The position numbers were made by a program, and so were the translations under genes. A DNA stretch of 64,000 nt from Sphingomonas gilva (GTDB lineage Bacteria; Pseudomonadota; Alphaproteobacteria; Sphingomonadales; Sphingomonadaceae): assembly GCF_003515075.1 (NCBI RefSeq), contig NZ_QWLV01000002.1, positions 186,001-250,000 on the forward strand, written 5' to 3'. Below are positions 45,460-54,998 of the stretch, piece after piece. The notes beneath the pieces are model-generated. The model was not told the origin of the DNA. It saw nothing but the letters and a program-made list of their open reading frames with translations, and searched no databases. Numbering within the stretch: position 1 is the stretch's first letter; each line of letters starts with the position of its first letter.

Positions 45460-45839
45460 GCGGCGGCTCCGAAGGCGATCTTGAGGATGGAGAAGATGGC
45501 GGTTGCGCCCGCCGCGACGACGAACAGGTTGAGCAGCACCATCATCACGAAGCGGCTTTCCTCATGCTGGTAATCCTCGATCACCACCTGCAGCCCCAGA
45601 CGGAAGTGATAGAAGACATTGAGGATCAGCAAGGCCATCGGCAGCGCCGCCCAAGGCGAGGAGAGCCAGTTGACCACGTCCTGCCGCTCGTAGCCCGGCA
45701 GGCGCGCGATCGACGCGACGAACCAGACCATCAGCAGCAGGTTGCCGCCCGCCGTCAGCCGCTGCCGCCACCAATGATGGGCGCCGTGCCTGGCCGATCC
45801 CAGGCCGCGCACGCGGCCGATGCTGGTCTTGCTCTCCAT
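45456..45839 (-). CDS. sdhD: Succinate dehydrogenase membrane anchor subunit
   Basis: Membrane anchor of complex II, 127 aa, three TM segments ([52 protein letters not shown]). The haem/quinone-site motif [13 protein letters not shown] is conserved in alphaproteobacterial SdhD. It lies between sdhC (one base away) and sdhA (4-bp overlap). Confidence 0.93.
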   Translation of the reverse strand: MESKTSIGRVRGLGSARHGAHHWWRQRLTAGGNLLLMVWFVASIARLPGYERQDVVNWLSSPWAALPMALLILNVFYHFRLGLQVVIEDYQHEESRFVMMVLLNLFVVAAGATAIFSILKIAFGAAA

Positions 45840-45840
45840 C

Positions 45841-46257
45841 TCAGCGCCCCATCGTGATGAAGGCCCAGAAGGCCGCTGTCGCCAGCACGGAGAAGACCAT
45901 CGTCAGGATGGCGCCCAGCTTGTTGCGCTTGAGCTCGTAGCCCGCGCCGATATCGAGCACGAGATGGCGCATGCCGCTCGCCATGTGCTGGAAGAACGCC
46001 AGCGTCAGGCCGATTCCGACCACATAGCCCGCAATGTTCAGCCCGCCCGCATCGACCGTGAACAGATCGACGAACGCCGCATAGGCCGCATCGCCCGCGG
46101 CGGCGGCCGCGAGCCACCAGACCAGCAGCGCCGCGCCGACGGTCGCCATGCCGCTGCCGGTCGCGCGGTGGAGGATGGAGACCAGCATGTGCGGCCCCCA
46201 TTTCCAGATGGTCAGATGCGGCGATAGCGGTCGCGCGCGGATAGGTGTGGTGGGCAA
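45841..46257 (-). CDS. sdhC: Succinate dehydrogenase cytochrome b556 subunit
   Basis: First gene of sdhCDA. From a TTG at 46257 the protein has 138 aa and contains RPLSPHLTIWKWGPHMLVSI, the SdhC signature, with HRATGSGMA, three TM segments and the haem ligand histidine in HMASGMRHLVLDI. No ATG occurs in frame at the right place; the ATG at 46362 would prefix implausible sequence. A GGGAT-like ribosome-binding site precedes the TTG. Confidence 0.92.
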   Translation of the reverse strand: MPTTPIRARPLSPHLTIWKWGPHMLVSILHRATGSGMATVGAALLVWWLAAAAAGDAAYAAFVDLFTVDAGGLNIAGYVVGIGLTLAFFQHMASGMRHLVLDIGAGYELKRNKLGAILTMVFSVLATAAFWAFITMGR

Positions 46258-46415
46258 GGATCGATCCCTCGGTCTGGCGTCGCGCGCTTCCTTGAAACCA
46301 TGCGCCCCGCTTTGCAAGCATTCGGGCGGGCGGTCACGATTTCTCAACAGCCTGTTAACCACTGCCCACTAGCCTCCGCGCCAACCGGACAACAGGATTT
46401 GGGGCTGGCGCACAT

Positions 46416-47765
46416 ATGGACATCTTCGACGATCAGCGGCTGCGGCGCGAAATCGACATCGCCAACCGCCTGGCGATCTTCGACACGGATCGCACCCTCA
46501 GCGCCCGCGCCCGTGAGCTGTGGGCGGTGATCGAGCCGGAAGTGCGCGCGATCTCCGAAGCCTATTGGCAGCAATGGCTGTCCTGCTTCGACGACGGCAA
46601 GATCTGGGCGCCGCACGAAACCCAACGGATGATCGAGATCGGCTGCACGTTCATCCGCGATCGCTCGCTCGATCCCGCCGGCTATGCCTGGGTCGAATCG
46701 GTCAACCGCTCGGTCGTCGCCGCCTATAACGCGAAGGTGGAGCCGATGGCGCTCCTCTCGATGATCTCGGCCAGCGACCGCGCCGCGCTCAACATCCTGC
46801 TGGCGCGCGTCGGCGCGGGCGATCCGCGCTTCGCCGAGCATGTCGACACGCTGATGCGCCTCTCCGCGCTCGAAAGCGGCATCACCACCGCGCTGTACGA
46901 AGCCTATGAGCGCCAGGCGCAGGCGCTGCTGCGCGAAGGCATCTCGGTCGATTTCCGCAACCGTATCGGCACCACGATCGAGCTGGCGGCGGACGACGGC
47001 GAGAAGCTGCGCGCGCAGGCTGGCGACACGAGCCGGGCGGCGCGTGGGATGCTGGGCAAGACGAGCGAGGTGGCGGCGGCGGCCGAGCAGTCGGCGGTGG
47101 CGATGCGCGAGGCGGCGCACACCGCCGCCGGGCTGATCCGCGCGATCGAGGATGCGCGCGGCGAGGTTGAGGCCTCGGCCGAGATCGCCACCCGCGCCGC
47201 CGAGCAGGCCGGCCACGCCGTCGGCATGTCCGAAGCCTTGAGCGACCACGCCCGCTCGATCGAATCGATCCTGGGGCTCATCCGCGACATCGCCGGACAG
47301 ACCAACCTGCTCGCCCTGAACGCCACCATCGAGGCCGCCCGCGCCGGCGACGCCGGCCGCGGCTTCGCCGTCGTCGCGCAGGAGGTGAAGTCCCTCGCCA
47401 ACCAGACCGCGCGCGCCACCGACGACATCGCCGCCAAGATCGCCGCGATCCAGGCCGCGACCAAGTCGACCGTCGAGACCAACGCCTCGATCCGCCACAC
47501 CGTCGAGGAGGTCCAGACCTCCGCCCAGCGCATCCGCTCCGCCATGGAGACCCAGGCACAGACCGTCACCGCCATCACCGCCGCGGTCGACGAAACCGCG
47601 CTTGCCGCCGACTCCATGTCCACCACCATCGCTTCCATCCGCGAAGACACCGAAGCCGTCGCCTCCGATATCGACGCTCTCGAACAGCGCTTCGGCGCGA
47701 TCAACGAAACCCTGGGCTCGATGGAGAACGCCGCCAGCGCGTTCGTCGCCCAAATCGCCGCCTGA
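46416..47765 (+). CDS. Soluble methyl-accepting chemotaxis protein 1 (globin-like sensor)
   Basis: Cytoplasmic chemoreceptor, 449 aa, with no TM segment. Residues about 1-175 form a helical sensor resembling protoglobin/globin-coupled sensors ([40 protein letters not shown]), although the histidine expected at the haem-binding helix is not evident ([18 protein letters not shown]). The C-terminal half is a canonical signalling hairpin with the tip [20 protein letters not shown] and [16 protein letters not shown]. Twelve bases separate it from a second receptor whose C-terminal half is nearly identical. No other che genes are present in the window. Confidence 0.85.
   Translation: MDIFDDQRLRREIDIANRLAIFDTDRTLSARARELWAVIEPEVRAISEAYWQQWLSCFDDGKIWAPHETQRMIEIGCTFIRDRSLDPAGYAWVESVNRSVVAAYNAKVEPMALLSMISASDRAALNILLARVGAGDPRFAEHVDTLMRLSALESGITTALYEAYERQAQALLREGISVDFRNRIGTTIELAADDGEKLRAQAGDTSRAARGMLGKTSEVAAAAEQSAVAMREAAHTAAGLIRAIEDARGEVEASAEIATRAAEQAGHAVGMSEALSDHARSIESILGLIRDIAGQTNLLALNATIEAARAGDAGRGFAVVAQEVKSLANQTARATDDIAAKIAAIQAATKSTVETNASIRHTVEEVQTSAQRIRSAMETQAQTVTAITAAVDETALAADSMSTTIASIREDTEAVASDIDALEQRFGAINETLGSMENAASAFVAQIAA
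47013..47683 (+). repeat. 671-bp direct repeat, copy 1 (second copy at 48381-49051)
   Basis: Starting at GCGCAGGCTGGCGACACG in both receptors and ending at GACGCTCTCGA, the two segments align with a constant offset of 1368 bp and no gaps. Only a small number of mostly synonymous differences were seen by eye (for example GGGATGCTGGGC versus GGGATGCTTGGC). Upstream and downstream the genes diverge abruptly. Confidence 0.9.
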
Positions 47766-47777
47766 TGGAGAGGGCAT

Positions 47778-49133
47778 ATGCAGCATGACCGTGTCTGGCT
47801 GAGCCGCGACCGCACCATTGCGGACCGCGTCCGCCATTATGATTGGGACGGCACGATCGCGGCGAACTGCCGCGAGATCACCGACCTGCTCGCCCAGGAT
47901 TTCACCGCGATCGGCGAAAGCTTCTGGGACCACTATCTGTCGATGGACGCGACGGCGCATGTGCGCGGCTATTTCACGCCCGAACGGCGAGTGAAGCGCG
48001 CGGCGAGAAGCGCCGAATACGCCCGGACGAAATATGTAGATCCGTTTGCCGAAGCCTGGGGCCTCGGCGCGATCAGCCATGCCGAGGATTCGCGCGAGGC
48101 GAAGATCCCGCTCCAGGCGCTGCTCGCCTCGCTGTCCTATGCGCACAGCAAGACCATCGCGCTGATCAAGGGGCACCTGCCCGACGATCCCGAGCGCGTC
48201 ATCCGCCTGGCCGACACCGTCCAGCGGCTGGCGCTGGTCGAATCGGAGGTGATGGCGACGCATCTCGGCGCGCTCGACGCCGCCGACGACCGCGCGGCGC
48301 GAATCGAGCGGGCCAGCGCGTTCGACGGAACGATCGCGGCGTCGCTCGACGGCGCCGCCGATCTCGGCAACCGCATCCGCGCGCAGGCTGGCGACACGAG
48401 CCGGGCGGCGCGTGGGATGCTTGGCAAGACGAGCGAGGTGGCGGCGGCGGCCGAGCAGTCGGCGGTGGCGATGCGCGAGGCGGCGCACACCGCCGCCGGG
48501 CTGATCCGCGCGATCGAGGATGCCCGCGGCGAGGTCGAGGCCTCGGCCGAGATCGCCACCCGCGCCGCCGAGCAGGCCGGCCACGCCGTCGGCATGTCCG
48601 AAGCGCTCAGCGACCACGCCCGCTCGATCGAATCGATCCTTGGCCTGATCCGCGACATCGCCGGACAGACCAATCTGCTCGCGCTGAACGCCACCATCGA
48701 GGCCGCCCGCGCCGGCGACGCCGGCCGCGGCTTCGCCGTCGTCGCGCAGGAGGTGAAGTCCCTCGCCAACCAGACCGCGCGCGCCACCGACGACATCGCC
48801 GCCAAGATCGCCGCGATCCAGGCCGCGACCAAGTCGACCGTCGAGACCAACGCCTCGATCCGCCACACCGTCGAGGAGGTCCAGACCTCCGCCCAGCGCA
48901 TCCGCTCCGCCATGGAGACCCAGGCCCAGACCGTCACCGCCATCACCGCCGCGGTCGACGAAACCGCTCTCGCCGCAGACTCCATGTCCACCACCATCGC
49001 TTCCATTCGCGAAGACACCGAAGCCGTCGCCTCCGATATCGACGCTCTCGACCGCGACTTCACCCAGATCGACGAAACGCTGGGCGGGCTCAAGCAATCG
49101 GCCAAGGATTTCGCGAGTTCCGTCGCGGCCTGA
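47778..49133 (+). CDS. Soluble methyl-accepting chemotaxis protein 2
   Basis: Tandem paralogue of the preceding gene, 451 aa. The N-terminal 200 residues are only distantly similar to receptor 1 (compare [15 protein letters not shown] with [15 protein letters not shown]) and so probably sense a different signal; a haem-binding histidine cannot be assigned. From [20 protein letters not shown] onward it matches receptor 1 almost exactly, diverging again at the last 25 residues. It is probably co-transcribed with receptor 1. Confidence 0.85.
   Translation: MQHDRVWLSRDRTIADRVRHYDWDGTIAANCREITDLLAQDFTAIGESFWDHYLSMDATAHVRGYFTPERRVKRAARSAEYARTKYVDPFAEAWGLGAISHAEDSREAKIPLQALLASLSYAHSKTIALIKGHLPDDPERVIRLADTVQRLALVESEVMATHLGALDAADDRAARIERASAFDGTIAASLDGAADLGNRIRAQAGDTSRAARGMLGKTSEVAAAAEQSAVAMREAAHTAAGLIRAIEDARGEVEASAEIATRAAEQAGHAVGMSEALSDHARSIESILGLIRDIAGQTNLLALNATIEAARAGDAGRGFAVVAQEVKSLANQTARATDDIAAKIAAIQAATKSTVETNASIRHTVEEVQTSAQRIRSAMETQAQTVTAITAAVDETALAADSMSTTIASIREDTEAVASDIDALDRDFTQIDETLGGLKQSAKDFASSVAA
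48381..49051 (+). repeat. 671-bp direct repeat, copy 2
   Basis: Second copy of the chemoreceptor signalling-domain segment, aligned to 47013-47683 without gaps. It is a possible substrate for recombination that would delete 1368 bp and fuse the N-terminus of receptor 1 to the C-terminus of receptor 2. Confidence 0.9.
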
Positions 49134-49396
49134 CGATTCCGGACCTACCGACAGATTGACACCTTTGAGGGCTTTGAGAAATTTGACGGTCGGACGCGTC
49201 GTTCGCGCCGGGTTCGGTCTGGCAAGTTGACGGTTTTGATGAATTTGCCCCTCAAACGCGTTTTTACTTTGCCCGTCCCCCTTTCTTCGAAAGCGGTCTG
49301 ATTGGGCGAGACAAGATGGTAGGCATCGCCCTACATAACCTATTTGGTTCTATGTAGGACGGTCTTTTCCGATATCAAGGGCAGGTCGCTTTTATC
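49134..49396 (-). repeat. Gene-less relative of the 38-kb HTH element
   Basis: On the minus strand this region begins with an AT-rich palindrome at 49330-49358 (CCTACATA, ACC/GGT, TATGTAGG), followed by about 70 bases with no HTH gene, the string CGTTTGAGGGGCAAATTC, and motif copies CATCAAAACCGTCAACTTGC (49221-49241) and CCTCAAAGGTGTCAATCTG (49150-49170), 71 bases apart. The order and sequences match 38025-38591, where an HTH gene is present. No coding sequence is evident here. It fills the gap between the chemoreceptor and hydrolase genes. Confidence 0.7.
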
Positions 49397-50248
49397 CTAG
49401 GCGGCCGCAGGCATCACCGCAGCCTCGAACTCGCTCTCCGCCTTGGCGATCAGGGCGCGATCGTCATGGTTCCACGGATGGAAGCCGGGCAGGAAGAAGG
49501 CCAGCCACGCGCCCGCCACCTTCCGCGCCATGCCGGGATTGCCGAAGGCGTAGCGGATTACCCGCCACTTGACGCCAGCGCCCTCCAGCCCGTCCTGCCG
49601 CAGCAGCTCGATCATGCCCTTGTAGCGGCCGCTGAAGAACTTGATCGTCGTCGCGACCATCACCAGCGCCTTGACCTTCCAGCGCCGCCAGCGGCTCCAC
49701 TCGCGCGTCGCGTGCAGCCAGGTGTCGTAGGCGACGCCCTTGTGCTCGATCTCCTCGAGCGCATGCCAGCGCCACATGTCCGCGGCGGCCCGGTCGCCGC
49801 CGGCGAGATGCCTGGGATTGGCGATCAGCTGGTTGGCGATGATCGCGGTGAAATGCTCAAGGCACATCGTCGCGGCGAGGTTGGCGATCTGCGGCCGGCC
49901 GCGCGTGAGCGCCAGCGCCTCGTCGACATGCCGTTCGAGCGGCGCGATATCATAGCCCTGATCGGTCACATGCCGGTTGAACGCGACATGCTCGCGCGTG
50001 TGGATCACCTCCTGCTTGATGAAGGCGGCGATCTCCTTCTCCAGCCGCGGCGGCGTGCCCTCGCGAAAGGCGCGGACGCTTTCGATGAAGAACCCCTCGC
50101 CCTTTGGAAAGGTCACCGAAAGCGCGTTGTAGAAGGCGGTGGCGATCGGATCGTCGTTCAGCCACCAGCGGCGATATTCGCCGCCGCGCCCGAAGCGGCG
50201 GTCGCGCGGCGTGATCGTCAGATCGGCGGGAGTCTTTGCGTTCGCCAC
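49397..50248 (-). CDS. Predicted metal-dependent hydrolase (COG3687/PF10118)
   Basis: A 283-aa helical protein with carboxylate/histidine motifs resembling ferritin-like di-metal sites: IKQEVIHTREHVAFNRHV, MCLEHFTAIIANQ and WRWHALEEIEHKGVAYD. A C-terminal hydrophobic patch (GAWLAFFLPGFHPW) may be membrane-proximal. The family is annotated as metal-dependent hydrolase without a proven reaction. It is divergent from a TetR regulator across 65 bp, so it is the likely regulated target. Confidence 0.82.
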   Translation of the reverse strand: MANAKTPADLTITPRDRRFGRGGEYRRWWLNDDPIATAFYNALSVTFPKGEGFFIESVRAFREGTPPRLEKEIAAFIKQEVIHTREHVAFNRHVTDQGYDIAPLERHVDEALALTRGRPQIANLAATMCLEHFTAIIANQLIANPRHLAGGDRAAADMWRWHALEEIEHKGVAYDTWLHATREWSRWRRWKVKALVMVATTIKFFSGRYKGMIELLRQDGLEGAGVKWRVIRYAFGNPGMARKVAGAWLAFFLPGFHPWNHDDRALIAKAESEFEAAVMPAAA

Positions 50249-50280
50249 GAATTTCCTCCAATTGGAAGACTCACTGATTG

Positions 50281-50317
50281 CTTACAGCGATGTAGATACC
50301 GTTACTTACAACAATGT
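50281..50317. promoter_or_regulatory. Direct repeats CTTACARCRATGT at the tetR start
   Basis: CTTACAGCGATGT (50281-50293) and CTTACAACAATGT (50305-50317) are direct repeats 24 bp apart in an AT-rich divergent region. The second overlaps the ATG of the TetR gene (50314). They are candidate binding sites for that regulator and would control both divergent genes. Confidence 0.5.
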
Positions 50318-50904
50318 CAATAATTCGCAAACGTCTCAGCCCTGAAGAATCGCGCCTCGCCGCGCTCGAGGCCGCACGGGCGTTGCTGATCGAGGCCGGC
50401 CCGCAGGCGGTGACGCTGAAGGCGGTCGCCGCGCGCATCGGCCGCACCCATGCCAACCTGCTCCACCATTTCGGCTCCGCCGCGGGGCTGCAAAAGGCGC
50501 TTGCCGAGATGCTCGGCGATACGATCACCGCCAAGATCGGCGCCGCGGTGCTGCGTCAGCGCGCCTCCGACGATCCCGATCCGCGCGAGGTCGTCGACAT
50601 GACCTTCGACGCCTTCGACAAGGAGGGCGCGGGCGCGCTCGCCAGCTGGATGATCCTGTCCGGCAATCTCGACGCCCTCGACCCAATTCTCGAGGCGACG
50701 CACCGCCTGGTCGACGAGCTGGGCGAGGACGGCCACAGCGACACGACGATCCACGAGGAGACCTTGCAGCTGGTGCTGATGGCGCTGGGCGATGCGCTGC
50801 TGGGCGGCCCGATGGCGAAGGCGCTCGGGCTGGAGCGCGACACGGCGCGGACGCTGGCGACAAGGGCGCTGGTCGCGTCGCGGAGCCATTCCGAGCCGGC
50901 GTGA
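50314..50904 (+). CDS. TetR/AcrR-family transcriptional regulator
   Basis: A 196-aa regulator. The N-terminal HTH reads ARALLIEAGPQAVTLKAVAA then RIGRTHANLLHHFGSAAGLQ, the TetR recognition-helix region. The C-terminal ligand domain is all helical. It is divergent from the predicted metal-dependent hydrolase. Effector unknown. The start codon coincides with a repeated operator-like sequence, and no ribosome-binding site is visible, consistent with a leaderless message. Confidence 0.9.
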   Translation: MSIIRKRLSPEESRLAALEAARALLIEAGPQAVTLKAVAARIGRTHANLLHHFGSAAGLQKALAEMLGDTITAKIGAAVLRQRASDDPDPREVVDMTFDAFDKEGAGALASWMILSGNLDALDPILEATHRLVDELGEDGHSDTTIHEETLQLVLMALGDALLGGPMAKALGLERDTARTLATRALVASRSHSEPA

Positions 50905-50905
50905 C

Positions 50906-50997
50906 CGTCGCCCCTGCGCAGGCAGGGGCCTCAGGCGGCATACTTCAGGGCTGGATGTGCCACAAACCCGGCGGCCCCTGCCTGCGCAGGGGCGACG
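50906..50997. repeat. CGTCGCCCCTGC-family palindromic element
   Basis: Full-length copy between tetR and obgE, with arms CGTCGCCCCTGCGCAGG and complement, and the core in reverse orientation (GTGCCACAAACCC). It begins two bases after the tetR stop. Confidence 0.85.
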
Positions 50998-51026
50998 TGC
51001 TTTGCTTATTCGTACAACCTACCTAA

Positions 51027-52357
<1,331 letters not shown>

Positions 52358-52574
52358 GATTTCGGCTCCTGTGCGCGGTTCGTCCGCTGCACAGCACGAG
52401 TTGTGCCAGATCCGCTAAGCGACTGGTTTAGCGCATATTCCCCCCGTTGGCCTGAGCGGAGCGCCGCGAGACGACGCGAGCTGCGCCAAATGTTCGCGGA
52501 TTTCACCAACCGCGGCGCCGGTTGGCAGGGGCGCCGGTTGCCGGTACGCGGGCGAGGCAATGGGCCATTCGACA

Positions 52575-53678
52575 ATGTCACTCTTTGACGCCGCCTCCTG
52601 TCCGCGCCTGATCGTCAAGATCGGCTCGGCGCTGCTCGTCGATCCCGACGGCGGCGTCAGGCGATCGTGGCTGGCGGGCGTAGTCGCGGACATCGCCGCG
52701 CGCGTCCGCGAGGGTCAGCAGGTGGCGGTGGTGTCGTCGGGCGCAATCGCGCTCGGCGCGCGGCGGCTGGGCCTGGCCAAGGGCGGGCGCGCCAGCCTCG
52801 AGGATGCGCAGGCGGCGGCCGCGACGGGCCAGATCGCGCTGAGCCAGGCCTGGGCCGAGCTGCTGGCCGATGAGGGGCTGACCGCCGCGCAGATGCTGGT
52901 CACGCTCGACGATCTGGAGGACCGCCGCCGCTACCTCAACGCCGCCGCGACGCTCGACCGGCTGCTCGGGCTCGGCGCGGTGCCGGTGATCAACGAGAAT
53001 GACAGCGTCGCCACCGCCGAGATCCGCTTCGGCGACAACGACCGGCTGGCCGCGCGCGTGGCGCAGGCCGCAGGCGCGCACGGCGTCGTCCTGCTCTCCG
53101 ACGTCGACGGCCTCTACGACCGCAACCCCGCGCTCCCCGGCGCCGAGCACATCGCCCGCGTCGACCGCATCGACGCGGCAATCGAGGCGATGGCCGACGA
53201 CGGCTCGGCCTCGGGCATGGGATCGGGCGGCATGGTCTCGAAGATCGCCGCCGCGCGCATCGCCTGCCAGGCCGGCGTCGCGCTCGCCATCGCATCGGGC
53301 CGGATCGATCGCCCGCTGTCGGCGCCCGCGCGGCATACGCTGTTCGCGCCGGAAAGGCGCGGCCGCGCCCGCAAGGCCTGGCTGGCGGGGCGGCTATCGG
53401 CCAAGGGCGCGATCGTCGTGGACGCGGGCGCGGCCCACGCGCTCGGCCAGGGCCGCAGCCTGCTCGCCGCGGGCGCGACCGCGATCACCGGCCGCTTCGC
53501 GCGCGGCGATCTGGTGACGATCGAGGGGCCGGACGGGATCATCGCCCGCGGGCTTTCCGAATATGACGCCGCCGATGCCCAGCGCCTGCTCGGCCGCCGC
53601 AGCGAGGAGCACGGCGCGATTCTCGGCTACGCCCCCCGCGCCGCGCTGGTCCACCGCAACCATATGGTGCTGGCGTGA
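52575..53678 (+). CDS. proB: Glutamate 5-kinase with PUA domain
   Basis: First step of proline synthesis: ATP-dependent phosphorylation of glutamate. The amino-acid kinase domain has RLIVKIGSALLVDPDGG, VSSGAIALGARRLGL, VPVINENDSV and LLSDVDGLYDRNP, and the C-terminal PUA domain ends RAALVHRNHMVLA. ATG 52575 (MSLFDAASCPRLIVKIG) matches usual starts; ATG 52560, five codons earlier with a GAGG nearby, is the alternative. The stop overlaps the SDR gene (GTGA), linking proB to the sphingolipid genes. Confidence 0.95.
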   Translation: MSLFDAASCPRLIVKIGSALLVDPDGGVRRSWLAGVVADIAARVREGQQVAVVSSGAIALGARRLGLAKGGRASLEDAQAAAATGQIALSQAWAELLADEGLTAAQMLVTLDDLEDRRRYLNAAATLDRLLGLGAVPVINENDSVATAEIRFGDNDRLAARVAQAAGAHGVVLLSDVDGLYDRNPALPGAEHIARVDRIDAAIEAMADDGSASGMGSGGMVSKIAAARIACQAGVALAIASGRIDRPLSAPARHTLFAPERRGRARKAWLAGRLSAKGAIVVDAGAAHALGQGRSLLAAGATAITGRFARGDLVTIEGPDGIIARGLSEYDAADAQRLLGRRSEEHGAILGYAPRAALVHRNHMVLA

Positions 53679-54586
53679 GCGTCCTCGCAGTCACCGGCGG
53701 CACCGGCTTCGTCGGCTCGGCGCTGATCGAGCGCGCCGTCAGGGAGGGACATCAGGTCCGCGCGCTCACCCGTCGCGAACAGCCGCCGCGCGACGGCGTC
53801 GCCTGGATCGCCGGCGCGCTCGACGATCAGGACGCGCTGTTCGCGCTCGCCCAGGGCGCCGACGCGGTCGTCCATGTCGCAGGCGTGGTCAACGCGCGCG
53901 ATCGCGCCGGCTTCACCGCCGGCAATGTCGACGGCACGCGGCGCATGCTCGACGCCGCGCGCGATGCGGGCGTCCACCGCTTCATCCATGTCTCCTCGCT
54001 CTCCGCGCGCGAGCCGGACCTGTCCGAATATGGCCGTTCCAAGGCCGAGGCCGAAGCGCTGGTCACGGCATCCGGCCTCGACTGGACGATCGCCCGCCCG
54101 CCCGCGGTCTACGGTCCCGGCGATACCGAGATGCGCGATCTGTTCCGTCTCGCCGCGCGCGGCCTCGCGCTGCTGCCGCCCGAGGGCCGGCTGTCGGTGA
54201 TCGAGGTCGGCGATCTCGCCCGGCTGCTGCTCGCGCTCGCGCTGTCGAACGAAGGCGCGGGCGCGACCTACGAACCCGACGACGGCAAGCCCGGCGGCTG
54301 GAGCCACAAGAGCTTCGCCCGCGCCATCGCGCAGGCCACCGGGCGCGAGCGCGTGCTGACGCTGCCCATCCCCGCGCGGATCATGCGCCTCGCCGCGCGC
54401 GGGGACCGGCTGGTGCGGCGCGGCGGCGCCAAGCTGACGCTCGATCGCGTCGGCTATTTCTGCCATCCCGATTGGGTGGTCAGCGAAGGCCGCATGCCGC
54501 CGTCCGACCTGTGGAAGCCGGAGGTGCCGACGCTCGCCGGGCTCAGGCGCACCGCGCAATGGTATCGCGCGCGCGGGCTGCTATAG
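53675..54586 (+). CDS. cerR: SDR/NDUFA9-like epimerase, candidate ceramide reductase
   Basis: Atypical short-chain dehydrogenase, 303 aa. Rossmann motif VTGGTGFVGSALIERA, catalytic YxxxK in SEYGRSKAEAEAL, and substrate region RPPAVYGPGDTEMRDLFRLA. The NDUFA9-like group includes Caulobacter CerR, which reduces 3-ketoceramide and sits next to acp and spt; here too it directly precedes acp and spt. This makes CerR the best hypothesis; a general epimerase role is the alternative. Start is GTG overlapping the proB stop. Confidence 0.7.
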   Translation: MSVLAVTGGTGFVGSALIERAVREGHQVRALTRREQPPRDGVAWIAGALDDQDALFALAQGADAVVHVAGVVNARDRAGFTAGNVDGTRRMLDAARDAGVHRFIHVSSLSAREPDLSEYGRSKAEAEALVTASGLDWTIARPPAVYGPGDTEMRDLFRLAARGLALLPPEGRLSVIEVGDLARLLLALALSNEGAGATYEPDDGKPGGWSHKSFARAIAQATGRERVLTLPIPARIMRLAARGDRLVRRGGAKLTLDRVGYFCHPDWVVSEGRMPPSDLWKPEVPTLAGLRRTAQWYRARGLL

Positions 54587-54628
54587 CCCGCCCACAAGCC
54601 GCCGCAATTGGCGGGCAGAGGGGCGCAC

Positions 54629-54871
54629 ATGACCGACCGCAGCGAAATCCAGTCCCGCGTCTTCGCGGAAATCGAGCCGTTCAACAAGAAGGGCGTGGCG
54701 CTGACCGACGCGACCACCTTCGCCGGCGATCTCGAATGGGACAGCCTGACGGTGATGGACTTCGTCGCCGCGATCGAGGACGCGTTCGACATCACCATCA
54801 CCATGAACATGCAGGCCGAGATCGAGACCGTCGGCCAGCTGGTCGACGCGGTCGCGAAGCTCAGGGGCTGA
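54629..54871 (+). CDS. Acyl carrier protein of the sphingolipid locus
   Basis: An 80-aa ACP. The phosphopantetheine serine is S39 in GDLEWDSLTVMDF, with the usual helix II acidic residues (IEDAFDITITM). Placed directly before spt, it corresponds to the dedicated ACP that supplies the acyl donor to serine palmitoyltransferase in Caulobacter-type loci. Not the housekeeping fatty-acid ACP, which is generally near fabD/fabF. Confidence 0.88.
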   Translation: MTDRSEIQSRVFAEIEPFNKKGVALTDATTFAGDLEWDSLTVMDFVAAIEDAFDITITMNMQAEIETVGQLVDAVAKLRG

Positions 54872-54881
54872 CATTTTCACC

Positions 54882-54979
54882 CCGCTCATCCTGAGCAGGG
54901 ACTGAGCGAAGGCGAAGGCCCGTATCGAAGGGCCCGGTCCTTCGATACGATGAGCTCAGCGGCTCCTCAGGATGAGCGG
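54882..54979. repeat. CCGCTCATCCTGAG inverted repeat element
   Basis: Approximately 98-bp inverted repeat between the ACP and spt genes, with outer arms CCGCTCATCCTGAG and CTCAGGATGAGCGG, and inner arms CGTATCGAAGG and CCTTCGATACG. It interrupts the ACP-spt pair without any gene. It is likely an intergenic repeat of a further family and may attenuate or stabilise the transcript. Confidence 0.8.
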
Positions 54980-54998
54980 CATTATTGGGTATTGAAAG

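Noticed and set aside
46344..49097. Minus-strand open frame of about 917 codons with internal repeats
   Set aside because: Mirror of the two chemoreceptor genes; its repetition is only that of the duplicated signalling segments.
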